From Actinomycetes bacterium (GTDB lineage Bacteria; Actinomycetota; Acidimicrobiia; Acidimicrobiales; Palsa-688), in NCBI GenBank assembly GCA_021796905.1, contig JAKABK010000130.1:1-5991 (forward strand): a stretch of DNA of 5,991 nucleotides, written 5' to 3'. Below the pieces are notes generated by a model that was not told the DNA's origin, searched no databases, and saw only the letters and a program-made list of their open reading frames with translations. This document shows, in pieces, positions 1 to 5,991 of this stretch. A program made the translations under genes and the position numbers. Every line of letters starts with the position of its first letter. Positions within the stretch are counted from its first letter, which is position 1.

Positions 1-684
1 GGTCCGCAGGTGCTGGGAGGTCGGGACCAGCACCTTGCCTCCCAGGTGCCCGCACTTCTTCTCCGAGGCCAGCTGGTCCTCGAAGTGGACGCCGGCGGCG
101 CCGGCCTCGATCATCTGTCGCATCAGCTCGAAGGCGTTGAGCGGACCGCCGAAGCCGGCTTCGGCGTCGGCGACGATCGGGACCACCCAGCGGCGGTGGT
201 CGCCGGCGAACCCGCCCTCGGACCACTCGATCTGGTCGGCCCGGCGGAGGGCGTTGTTGATCCGGCGGACCACGGCCGGGACGCTGTTGACCGCGTAGAG
301 GCTCTGGTCGGGGTACACCTGCTCGGAGAGGTTGGCGTCGGCGGCGACCTGCCAGCCGGACAGGTAGATCGCCTGGAGCCCGGCCTTGACCATCTCGACC
401 GCCTGGCCGCCGGTCATCGCCCCGAGGGCGGCGACGTAGTCCTCGGTGTGGAGCAGCTCCCAGAGGCGCTGCGCGCCGAGGCGGGCGAGGGTGTGCTCGA
501 TGCGGAGCGATCCCCGGAGGCGTAGGACGTCGGCGGGGGTGTAGGGGCGTCGGACGCCGGCCCAGCGCGGGTCGCTCTCCCAGGCGGCGCCGAGCTCGGC
601 GGCGGCGGTCTCGAAAGCTCCCGGGCCGCGCTCAGCCGGTGAGGTCGGCGACGGGTGGGGGTCGGGGGTGGTCGGGGTGCTCAT
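1..684 (-). CDS. aceA: Isocitrate lyase, N-terminal 228 residues (cut by window edge)
   Basis: Isocitrate lyase splits isocitrate into glyoxylate and succinate, the first step of the glyoxylate shunt, in the cytoplasm. The 228 visible residues contain the family signature KKCGHL (209-214) with catalytic Cys211, the SGWQVA segment (109-114), YPDQS (124-128) and the metal-binding stretch [10 protein letters not shown] (171-180, Asp173). All active-site residues expected in this half are present. The rest, roughly 200 residues judging from the usual 430-residue bacterial enzyme, lies beyond position 1. The ATG at 684-682 is preceded by GAAAGG, 10 nt upstream. The first 20 or so residues are Pro/Thr/Ser-rich, a short extension compared with mycobacterial Icl1 as I recall it. 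The gene follows aceB in the same direction after 88 bp, so co-transcription is likely. The family assignment is secure; only the C-terminus is unseen. Confidence 0.97.
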   Translation of the reverse strand, partial: MSTPTTPDPHPSPTSPAERGPGAFETAAAELGAAWESDPRWAGVRRPYTPADVLRLRGSLRIEHTLARLGAQRLWELLHTEDYVAALGAMTGGQAVEMVKAGLQAIYLSGWQVAADANLSEQVYPDQSLYAVNSVPAVVRRINNALRRADQIEWSEGGFAGDHRRWVVPIVADAEAGFGGPLNAFELMRQMIEAGAAGVHFEDQLASEKKCGHLGGKVLVPTSQHLRT

Positions 685-772
685 GGTGGGCGGGCCTTTC
701 GTGGGGGAGGGTCTCGGGGGACTGGAAACGGTGGGGGGTCCCGCAAGACGGGCGCGGGCGGTTGGTGGGCGA
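685..772 (-). other. aceB-aceA intergenic spacer (88 bp)
   Basis: The spacer holds the aceA ribosome binding site. I see no convincing -35/-10 pair for aceA on the minus strand. A weak stem (CCCGC paired with GCGGG around 751-769, 9-nt loop) is present, without a T-run, so it is not a convincing terminator. The simplest reading is one aceB-aceA transcript, though a separate aceA promoter cannot be excluded. Confidence 0.5.
695..700 (-). promoter_or_regulatory. Shine-Dalgarno sequence of aceA
   Basis: GAAAGG on the minus strand ends 10 nt before the aceA ATG and matches the AGAAAGGAGG-type anti-16S consensus over six bases. It supports the chosen start. It contrasts with aceB, which has no such site, suggesting aceA is translated from a leadered, probably polycistronic mRNA. 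Confidence 0.6.
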
Positions 773-2332
773 TCAGGGGAGCAGTTGGTAGGCGGGCAGG
801 GTGAGGAACTCGACCAGCTCGTCGCCGAGGGCGACCTGCTCGAGCAGCGAGCGGGCCTGCGACACCAGGCGGGCGTCGGCGCCGGCGGCGAGCAGGCCGG
901 CGGCGGTCTCGTCGAGCAGGCCAGCCACGAGCCCGGCGCTCACCGGGGTGCCGTCGGCGAGGGTGACCCCGTGGTGGACCCACTGCCAGATCTGGGCGCG
1001 GCTGATCTCGGCGGTGGCCGCGTCCTCCATCAGGTCGTCGATCGCGGCCGCCCCGACCCCGCCGAGCCAGGACACCAGGTAGCGCAAGCCGACCGAGACG
1101 TTGGTGACCAGGCCGGCGTGGGTGACCGAGCCGGGCGGGCAGGACACCTCGAGCAGCCGGGCCGGCCCGACGTGCACGTCCTCGCGTTCGCGCCCGAGCT
1201 GGTTGGGTCGTCCGCCGAGGACCGCGTCGAGCTCCGCCCGGGCGGTCGCCACCAGGTCCGGGTGGGCGACCCAGGTGCCGTCGAAGCCGTCGGTCGCTTC
1301 CCTCCGTTTGTCCTCGGCCACCTTGGCGAGCGCTGCCTCGGTCACCTCGGGTTTGCGGCGGTTGGGGATGAACGCCGCCATCCCGCCGATGGCGTGGGCA
1401 CCCCGGCGGTGGCAGGTCCGCACCAGTAGCTCGGTGTAGGCCCGCATCCAGGGCACGGTCATGGTCACCGCGGAGCGGTCCGGCAACACGAAGGCCGGGT
1501 CGGCGCGGAACTTCTTGGCGACGCTGAAGATGTAGTCCCAGCGGCCGGCGTTCAGTCCGCAGACGCGGTCGCGCAGCTCGAAGAGGATCTCGTCCATCTC
1601 GAAGGCGGCGGTGATCGTCTCGATCAGCACCGTCACCCGCACCGAGGCGTGGTCGAGCCCGCAGCGGCGTTCCGCGAAGTCGATGACCTCCTCCCACAGG
1701 CGGGCCTCCAGGTGGCCCTCCAGCTTCGGCAGGTAGTAGTAGGGGCCGAACCCTCGGGAGAGCGCCTCGCTTCCGTTGTGGAACAGGTACAGCCCGAAGT
1801 CGAACAGCGAGGCCGAGATCGGCTCGCCGTCGACGGTGAAGTGGCGTTCGCTCAGGTGCCAGCCGCGGGGGCGCACCACCAGGGTGGCCGGGTCGTCGAC
1901 CAGGCGGTACTCGCGCTCGGGGGTGCTGAGCGAGATCGTCTGTCGGACGGCGTCGGCGAGGTTGGCCTGGCCGGTCACGACGTTGTCCCAGGTGGGGGAG
2001 GTCGCGTCCTCGAGGTCGGCCATGAAGACCCGGGCGCCCGAGCCGAGGGCGTTGATCATCATCTTGCGGTCGGTGGGGCCGGTGATCTCGACTCGCCGGT
2101 CGGCGAGCGCCTCGGGGGCTCCGGCGACCCGCCAGCTACCGGATCGCACGCCGGCGGTCTCGGCGGGGAAGCGGGGGCGCTCGCCGGAGTCGAAGCGGCC
2201 CTGGCGCTCGGCCCGGGCGGACAGCAGGTCCCGCCGGGGGCCCTCGAAGTGCTGGTGGAGCTCGACCAGGAACCGGACGGCCTCGGCGGTGAGCACCCGA
2301 TCGGCGAGCGGGTGTGGACTGATCTCGACCAT
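773..2332 (-). CDS. aceB: Malate synthase A
   Basis: Malate synthase condenses glyoxylate with acetyl-CoA to give malate and CoA, completing the glyoxylate shunt with the neighbouring aceA product. The 519-residue protein is close to the usual length of the A-type enzyme (E. coli AceB about 533) and aligns with it by eye from end to end. Landmarks are [13 protein letters not shown] (79-91), FMADLEDA (103-110), RPRGWHL with the likely catalytic Arg156 (154-160), LIET with Glu238, [12 protein letters not shown] with Asp266 (259-270), GGMAAFIP (316-323), HDGTW-like FDGTWVAHP (350-358), [12 protein letters not shown] with the likely catalytic base Asp437 (434-445) and LTLPAYQLL at the C-terminus. 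Cys in the common GLNCGRWDYI motif is replaced by Ala262. The ATG at 2332 is chosen because homology begins just after it and a promoter is placed exactly for a leaderless start; the frame stays open to 2563 but that part lies inside the divergent regulator. Confidence 0.97.
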   Translation of the reverse strand: MVEISPHPLADRVLTAEAVRFLVELHQHFEGPRRDLLSARAERQGRFDSGERPRFPAETAGVRSGSWRVAGAPEALADRRVEITGPTDRKMMINALGSGARVFMADLEDATSPTWDNVVTGQANLADAVRQTISLSTPEREYRLVDDPATLVVRPRGWHLSERHFTVDGEPISASLFDFGLYLFHNGSEALSRGFGPYYYLPKLEGHLEARLWEEVIDFAERRCGLDHASVRVTVLIETITAAFEMDEILFELRDRVCGLNAGRWDYIFSVAKKFRADPAFVLPDRSAVTMTVPWMRAYTELLVRTCHRRGAHAIGGMAAFIPNRRKPEVTEAALAKVAEDKRREATDGFDGTWVAHPDLVATARAELDAVLGGRPNQLGREREDVHVGPARLLEVSCPPGSVTHAGLVTNVSVGLRYLVSWLGGVGAAAIDDLMEDAATAEISRAQIWQWVHHGVTLADGTPVSAGLVAGLLDETAAGLLAAGADARLVSQARSLLEQVALGDELVEFLTLPAYQLLP

Positions 2333-2367
2333 GTGGCCAGTATGGGAAAGGTTCGTCAATCTGTCGA
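2333..2367 (-). promoter_or_regulatory. Candidate leaderless promoter of aceB
   Basis: On the minus strand, TCGACA (2367-2362, five of six bases of TTGACA) is followed by a 17-bp spacer and CATACT (2344-2339, four of six bases of TATAAT). Six bases later comes the aceB ATG at 2332. This spacing would start the transcript at the A of the ATG, giving an mRNA without a 5' leader. There is no Shine-Dalgarno sequence before the ATG, which fits. Leaderless genes are common in actinobacteria. The transcription start is inferred, not shown. Confidence 0.6.
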
Positions 2368-2377
2368 GCCGAATGAT

Positions 2378-2390
2378 CGCAACACTTGCG
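2378..2390. promoter_or_regulatory. Inverted repeat, candidate operator for the divergent regulator
   Basis: CGCAA-CAC-TTGCG is a perfect 5-bp inverted repeat with a 3-bp spacer, in the less GC-rich gap between the aceB and regulator start codons. It lies just upstream of the aceB -35 element (centre about 52 bp before the aceB start) and 15-27 bp before the regulator start. This position suits activation of aceB or autorepression of the regulator. The TTGC core loosely recalls the TTTGCAAA-like core of RamB boxes. A further GCGC-TCT-GCGC element (2388-2398) overlaps its right arm. Function is inferred from position and symmetry. Confidence 0.45.
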
Positions 2391-2404
2391 CTCTGCGCGA
2401 AGAA

Positions 2405-3889
2405 ATGAGAAAGTTTGATGTGGATTCGAGTTCGGTAGCGGACCTCCGGGTGCTCGGCCAACGCCTCCGGCACCTCCGCAAGGCGGCGGGGCTCACCCTC
2501 GACGAGCTCGGGTCGAGGATCGGCCGGCCACCCTCCTACCTCTCCCAACTGGAGAACGGGCACCGCGAGCCGCGCCTCACCACCCTCGACGCCCTCGCCG
2601 GCGCGCTCGGAGTCGGCCTGTCGGAGCTGCTCGACTCCCGCCCGCCGAGCCGGCGGGCGGAGCTGGAGGTGGAGCTCGCCCGGTTCCAGGAGGAGCCGGC
2701 CTACCGGGCGCTACGGCTCCCGCACCTGCGACCGTCGGCCCGCCTCGACGACGTCGCCCTCGAGCACGTCGTCGCGCTGTACCGGCGTCTGCAGGACGCG
2801 CAGGCGGCGCCGGGTCGACCGGGGGCGGCAGCCGGCGGGGCCCGGGAGGCGAACGCCGCGATGCGCGACGAGATGCGCCGACGGGACAACTACTTCGGGG
2901 AGATCGAGCGCGCCGCCGGCGAGGCGCTCGCCGCGGTCGGCTACAGCGGGCCGGGGGCGATCTCCGAGCGGCACCTGACCGACCTGGCCTCCTGGTACGG
3001 GTTCCGGATCGCCCGGGTGCAGGACCTGCCCTCCTCGACCCGGTCGGTCACCGACCAGCGGGACCGGGTCATCTACGTCCCGCAACGCAACAACGCCACC
3101 GTCCGAGCAACCCGGTCGGTGATCGCCCAGACCCTCGGCCACTTCGCCCTCGGTCACGGCGACCCGGTCGACTTCGGGGCCTACGTCCGCCAGCGGGTGG
3201 AGGCCAACTACTTCGCCGGGGCCCTCCTCGCCCCCGAGGCGGCGGTGGTGGCGATGCTCACGGAGGCCAAGGCCCGCCGCGACCTGTCGGTGGAGGACCT
3301 GAACGAGGTGTTCTACATCTCCTACGAGATGGCCGCCCACCGCCTCACCAACCTCGTGACCCGGCACCTGGACATACCGGTGCACTTCCAGCGCTGTGAC
3401 CCCGACGGGCTGTTGTGGAAGGCCTACGAGAACGACGGGGTCTCGCTGCCTGCCGACACCGACGGCACCATCGAGGGCCAGCGGGTGTGCCGGTGGTGGA
3501 GCACCCGCCAGGCGTTCGAGTCCGAGGACTCCTTCGCCATGTACTACCAGTACACCGAGACGCTGACCGGCACGTTCTGGTGCGCCACCCACGTCGAGGC
3601 CGACCCGGGGCGGGGTGACGCGGTCACCGTCGGCACCACCGAGGCCAACGCCCGCTGGTGGCGCGGCGCCGACACCACGAGGCGGGGCGTGTCGCGCTGC
3701 CCGGAACCGTCCTGCTGCCGGGAGCCGACCGGCGAGCAGCGGGAGCGCTGGGCCGGCCGGTGCTGGCCGTCGGCACGCGACCACAGCCAGTTCGTCTCCG
3801 GGCTGCCCACCGACACGGTGGTCTTCGACCCCTACCCCGGTGTCGACCTGGTCGACGTCTACGGGTTCCTCGACCGGCGCCGGTCGTGA
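2405..3889 (+). CDS. XRE-family transcriptional regulator, RamB/ScfR type, with IrrE-like domain
   Basis: Likely DNA-binding regulator of the divergent aceB-aceA genes. The 494-residue protein has an XRE helix-turn-helix at about 16-76 ([20 protein letters not shown], then SYLSQLENG at 44-52). An Ala/Arg-rich helical linker with a [11 protein letters not shown] stretch (136-146) follows, then an IrrE/ImmA-like domain at about 160-320 with [14 protein letters not shown] (265-278), and a ScfR/DUF2083-like C-terminal domain from about 320. The HEXXH zinc motif expected near 242-246 reads QTLGH, so peptidase activity is unlikely. Cysteines at 432, 437, 438 and 453 form a C-terminal cluster similar to the RNC..TDC segment of the family. 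Start: ATG 2405 gives a 72-bp gap to aceB; GTG 2420 has AGAAAG 6 nt upstream and is a real alternative; ATG 2342 would overlap the aceB promoter and is unlikely. RamB controls acetate genes in Corynebacterium and Mycobacterium; orthology and the direction of control here are inferred. Confidence 0.88.
   Translation: MRKFDVDSSSVADLRVLGQRLRHLRKAAGLTLDELGSRIGRPPSYLSQLENGHREPRLTTLDALAGALGVGLSELLDSRPPSRRAELEVELARFQEEPAYRALRLPHLRPSARLDDVALEHVVALYRRLQDAQAAPGRPGAAAGGAREANAAMRDEMRRRDNYFGEIERAAGEALAAVGYSGPGAISERHLTDLASWYGFRIARVQDLPSSTRSVTDQRDRVIYVPQRNNATVRATRSVIAQTLGHFALGHGDPVDFGAYVRQRVEANYFAGALLAPEAAVVAMLTEAKARRDLSVEDLNEVFYISYEMAAHRLTNLVTRHLDIPVHFQRCDPDGLLWKAYENDGVSLPADTDGTIEGQRVCRWWSTRQAFESEDSFAMYYQYTETLTGTFWCATHVEADPGRGDAVTVGTTEANARWWRGADTTRRGVSRCPEPSCCREPTGEQRERWAGRCWPSARDHSQFVSGLPTDTVVFDPYPGVDLVDVYGFLDRRRS
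2408..2413 (+). promoter_or_regulatory. Possible Shine-Dalgarno sequence deciding the regulator start
   Basis: AGAAAG lies 6 nt before the in-frame GTG at 2420 and matches the first part of the AGAAAGGAGG consensus. It lies inside the reading frame opened by ATG 2405, which itself has only a GAAGAA stretch directly before it. If this site is used, the protein begins at VDSSSVADL and is five residues shorter, which would not affect the helix-turn-helix. Confidence 0.4.
3871..3886. repeat. 16-bp perfect palindrome at the convergent gene junction
   Basis: CGACCGGC followed directly by GCCGGTCG is a perfect palindrome ending just before the regulator stop codon at 3887 and 12 bp from the peptidase stop codon. 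In RNA it could fold as a 6-bp GC stem with a GCGC loop. No T-run follows on either strand, so a classical intrinsic terminator is not supported; a hairpin terminator without a U-tract, as proposed in actinobacteria, or chance in GC-rich coding DNA are both possible. Confidence 0.35.
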
Positions 3890-3897
3890 CGGCCGGG

Positions 3898-5838
3898 TCA
3901 GTGGCGGGGGAGGGCGGCGGCGTTCTCGACGGCGAGATCCATGGCGCCGTCGGGGGTGAAGCCGAGCACCAGCCCGTAGAAGCTGAGCTCGGCGCGGGTG
4001 GCGGCGACGATGGTCTCCGCTCGCCGGAACCCGTGCTGCTCGCCCGGGAACGGCAGGTACGCGACGGGGACGCCTTTGCCCCGCACCGCCTCGAAGATCG
4101 CCTCCGACTGGGCCGGCGGGACCACGCGGTCCTCGAGGCCCTGCAGCAGGATCAGCGGGCGGTCGAAGCGGTCGAGGTTGTACAGCGCCGAGCGGGCCCG
4201 GTAGGTGGCCTCCGCCTCCGGCCACGGGCCGATCAGCCGGTCGAGGTAGCGCGACTCGAACTTGTGGGTGTCGCGGGCGAGGGCGCCGAGGTCGGCGACT
4301 CCGAAGTAGCTGGCGCCGGCGGCGAAGGCGTCGGTGAACGCCAGGGCGGCGAGGGTGGTGTACCCCCCGGCGCTCCCGCCGCGGATGACGCAACGGTCGG
4401 CGTCGACCTCGCCCCGCTCGGCGAGCCAGGCCGCGGCGGCGGCCACGTCCTCGACGTCGAAGATCCCCCAGTTGCCCCGCAGACGGTTGCGGTACGCCCG
4501 GCCGTAGCCGGTGCTGCCCCGGTAGTCGACGTCGACGACCGCGAAACCCCGGCTGGTCCAGTACTGCAGGTCGAGCGACAGCGACGGGCGGGCGGCGGAG
4601 GTCGGCCCGCCGTGGGTGCGCACCACCAGCGGCGGCCGCTCGCCGGGAGGGCCGGCGAAGTCGGCGTTGGCCGGGCGGTAGAACCAGGCCCAGGCCTCCT
4701 CCCCGCCGGCGGTCGGGAAGCGGATGTGCTCGGCGACAGAGACGGTCCCGTGGGGGAGCTCGGGCTCCCGTGAGCGGTGCAGCACGTCGCAGGTCCCGTC
4801 CCGCCCGACGCGGACCACCGCGGGGGCCTCGGTCGGTGACGAGGCGACCGCCGCGACTCCGTCGCCGTCGCCGGCCAGGTACCCGAAGCCGGTCCAGGGC
4901 GTAGCGAGCGGCGTGACCCGGCCGTCGCCGACGACGCCGATCCCCGAGCCGCCGGGGCCGTGCCAGCTGACGACCGGTGTGCCGTCGGCGAGGAAGCAGT
5001 ACGTCGAGATCCCGAACACCCACCCCGGTTCCCCGACCTCGGCCTCCATCGGGCAGAGCGCCTCGCCTTCGCGGTACAGGTTCCACCACCCGGTCGGGTC
5101 CGACACCCAGTGCAGCGCACCGTCGGGCGAGAAGCGGGGCTGCTGCACCGCCTCGCCGTTGCTGCCCGCGGCGAGCTCCGGTGTCCCGAGCGTGGCGTCG
5201 GCGCCCAGCTGCGCCACCCAGCACTCGGTGGCGTCCCAGGGCATCTCGGGGTGGTCCCAGCAGAGCCAGCCGAGGCGGGTCCCGTCGGGGGAGACCGCCG
5301 GGGCGGCGAAGAAGTCGTGGCCGGCTGCGAGCACGACCGGTTCGCCGGTAGCGTCCAGGGGCACGGCGACCAGGTCGTTGTCGACGCCGGCGGCGCTGTG
5401 GCGCTCCCGCACGCAGATCACGAATCGTCCGTCGGGGGTGACGACCGGGTCGGCGAAGCGCACCGAGCTCGGCGTGGCGGGCTCGGCGGTGAGGGCCACC
5501 GGGTCGCCGCCCCCGGCCGGGAAGCGCCACAGGCGCTGGTCGGCCCAGTTGGAGGAGATCAGGTCGTCGCCGGCGAAGGTCCAGCACCGCCCGCCGTACT
5601 CGTGCACCCGGGTGCGACTGGAGAAGCCCGGCGGGGTGCGTTCGACGCTCGTGCCGCCCGAGTCGAGCTCGACGACCACATAGCGGCCCTGCTCGGCCGG
5701 CCGGGTCTCGCACCAGGCGATCCGGCCGGGGCCGGTCGCCACCTCCTGGACGCCGATCGCCTGTTCCACCAGCATCTCGGCGCTGATCGGCGAGCTCCAG
5801 GTGCCGTAGGGGGCGACGGTGGGTGCGCTCGAGCTCAT
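3898..5838 (-). CDS. S9-family serine peptidase (prolyl oligopeptidase / acylaminoacyl-peptidase type)
   Basis: Serine peptidase expected to cleave short peptides (di- or oligopeptides, or N-acylated peptides). The 646-residue protein has the two-part S9 architecture. An N-terminal beta-propeller at about 20-370 carries repeated SPDG/TPDG blade motifs (134-137, 183-186, 237-240). An alpha/beta-hydrolase domain spans about 375-630. The catalytic residues are all present: Ser489 in GGSAGGY (487-493), Asp570 in GLEDRVVP (567-574) and His602 in GEQHGF (599-604). HGGP (409-412) and YRGSTGYG (439-446) are typical of the S9 hydrolase domain. No signal peptide or membrane segment is seen, so it is probably cytoplasmic. 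ATG 5838 is chosen because family similarity begins at YGTWSSPIS soon after it; a GTG at 5904 in the same frame would overlap the upstream gene. The start overlaps the stop of the membrane-protein gene (ATGA). It converges on the regulator with an 8 bp gap. Substrate specificity cannot be read from the sequence. Confidence 0.93.
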   Translation of the reverse strand: MSSSAPTVAPYGTWSSPISAEMLVEQAIGVQEVATGPGRIAWCETRPAEQGRYVVVELDSGGTSVERTPPGFSSRTRVHEYGGRCWTFAGDDLISSNWADQRLWRFPAGGGDPVALTAEPATPSSVRFADPVVTPDGRFVICVRERHSAAGVDNDLVAVPLDATGEPVVLAAGHDFFAAPAVSPDGTRLGWLCWDHPEMPWDATECWVAQLGADATLGTPELAAGSNGEAVQQPRFSPDGALHWVSDPTGWWNLYREGEALCPMEAEVGEPGWVFGISTYCFLADGTPVVSWHGPGGSGIGVVGDGRVTPLATPWTGFGYLAGDGDGVAAVASSPTEAPAVVRVGRDGTCDVLHRSREPELPHGTVSVAEHIRFPTAGGEEAWAWFYRPANADFAGPPGERPPLVVRTHGGPTSAARPSLSLDLQYWTSRGFAVVDVDYRGSTGYGRAYRNRLRGNWGIFDVEDVAAAAAWLAERGEVDADRCVIRGGSAGGYTTLAALAFTDAFAAGASYFGVADLGALARDTHKFESRYLDRLIGPWPEAEATYRARSALYNLDRFDRPLILLQGLEDRVVPPAQSEAIFEAVRGKGVPVAYLPFPGEQHGFRRAETIVAATRAELSFYGLVLGFTPDGAMDLAVENAAALPRH

Positions 5839-5990
5839 GCCCCCGAATGTAGGGAACTCCCGGGGCCGGCCGCCGGGAGGGAGGCGATGAAGATCCCCAC
5901 CCACGTGTAGATCGCGATCACGAGGAACCAGGTGACGGCCATCCCCTTCAACTGGGCCATCGAGACTTCGCTCGACAGCCGGGTGAGCTC
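5835..5990 (-). CDS. C-terminal end of an unidentified membrane protein (cut by window edge)
   Basis: An open frame enters from the right edge and ends at TGA 5837-5835 after 51 visible codons. It encodes a short polar stretch (ELTRLSSEVSMAQLKG), a hydrophobic segment long enough for one membrane helix (MAVTWFLVIAIYTWVGIFIA), and a small Pro/Gly/Ser-rich tail. Almost every codon up to the last seven ends in G or C, as in the neighbouring genes, which supports real coding. The stop codon overlaps the peptidase ATG as ATGA, a typical sign of translational coupling in an operon. The codons ending the gene are less GC-rich, where the possible peptidase -10 element sits. I do not recognise the family; the N-terminal part lies outside the window. 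An internal ATG at 5960 could in principle start a very small membrane protein. Confidence 0.65.
   Translation of the reverse strand, partial: ELTRLSSEVSMAQLKGMAVTWFLVIAIYTWVGIFIASLPAAGPGSSLHSGA
5846..5851 (-). promoter_or_regulatory. Possible -10 element for a leaderless peptidase transcript
   Basis: TACATT on the minus strand (5851-5846) fits TANNNT and lies 7 nt before the peptidase ATG, the placement expected for a leaderless mRNA. No convincing -35 sequence is seen 16-18 bp upstream, and no close Shine-Dalgarno site precedes the ATG apart from a G-run. It lies inside the last codons of the upstream gene, so the peptidase could have its own promoter as well as read-through expression. 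Confidence 0.35.
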
Positions 5991-5991
5991 C

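Noticed and set aside
10..525. Plus-strand open frame opposite isocitrate lyase, and similar long plus-strand frames at 668-1429, 3658-4773 and 4960-5910.
   Set aside because: All are complementary shadows of the minus-strand genes, with repetitive Gly/Ala/Val/Asp-rich translations and no domain signature.
751..769. CCCGC/GCGGG stem between aceB and aceA as a terminator.
   Set aside because: The stem is only 5 bp with a 9-nt loop and no T-run, and both genes are likely to be co-transcribed.
2354..2359. TTGACG on the minus strand as the aceB -35 element.
   Set aside because: It is only 9 bp from the CATACT -10 candidate, too close; TCGACA at 2367-2362 gives the proper 17-bp spacing.
1649..2404. 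Upstream extension of the regulator frame through the aceB gene (open from 1649).
   Set aside because: It is antisense to malate synthase, low-complexity Gly/Val/Ala-rich, and homology to helix-turn-helix regulators begins only after about 2440.
2333..2563. Upstream extension of the aceB frame to 2563.
   Set aside because: This stretch is antisense to the regulator's DNA-binding domain, and malate synthase similarity starts at the ATG at 2332.
3842..3856. GTCGAC-CTG-GTCGAC repeat near the end of the regulator.
   Set aside because: It encodes VDLVDV inside the coding sequence; two Val-Asp codon pairs with favoured codons explain it without a regulatory role.
2711..5713. A 1000-codon open frame on the minus strand spanning the peptidase and the regulator antisense.
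   Set aside because: It is the Arg/Gly/Pro-rich alternate frame expected in very GC-rich DNA; it crosses two well-supported genes and shows no recognisable domain.
1..5991. CRISPR arrays, tRNA or rRNA genes, insertion sequences, toxin-antitoxin or phage genes.
   Set aside because: No regularly spaced repeats, RNA-gene signatures, transposase motifs or terminal inverted repeats were seen; the window is filled by five coding regions.

Overview
The window is very GC-rich, with a strong preference for G or C at third codon positions. The proteins look like those of a high-GC actinobacterium: an actinobacterial-type isocitrate lyase, a RamB/ScfR-type regulator, and promoters laid out as for leaderless mRNAs. 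A deep-branching actinobacterium (for example the Acidimicrobiia) would fit, but that is inference and no species is claimed. The DNA is densely coding and ordinary in layout, with no mobile elements, RNA genes or CRISPR arrays.

Layout. Positions 1-684 (minus) hold the N-terminal half of isocitrate lyase (aceA), which runs off the left edge. Positions 773-2332 (minus) hold a complete malate synthase A (aceB), 88 bp upstream of aceA and in the same direction. Positions 2405-3889 (plus) hold a divergent regulator with an N-terminal helix-turn-helix, a degenerate IrrE/ImmA-like domain and a Cys-containing ScfR-type C-terminus. It meets, tail to tail with an 8 bp gap, an S9-family serine peptidase at 3898-5838 (minus). 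The peptidase start codon overlaps the stop codon of a membrane-protein gene, of which only the last 51 codons lie inside the window (5835-5990, minus).

How the parts work together. aceB and aceA encode both dedicated enzymes of the glyoxylate shunt, which permits growth on acetate, fatty acids and other C2 sources. The divergent regulator belongs to the class that includes RamB, the acetate-metabolism regulator of Corynebacterium and Mycobacterium. The 72 bp between the aceB and regulator start codons are clearly less GC-rich than the genes. They hold a -35/-10 pair placed for a leaderless aceB transcript and a perfect 5-bp inverted repeat (CGCAA-CAC-TTGCG), the best operator candidate. The peptidase and the membrane protein appear to be a separate transcription unit unrelated to the glyoxylate genes.

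I did not find a clearly new biological system. The points most worth a second look are the glyoxylate control region, the loss of the zinc motif in the regulator, and the overlapping membrane-protein/peptidase junction.
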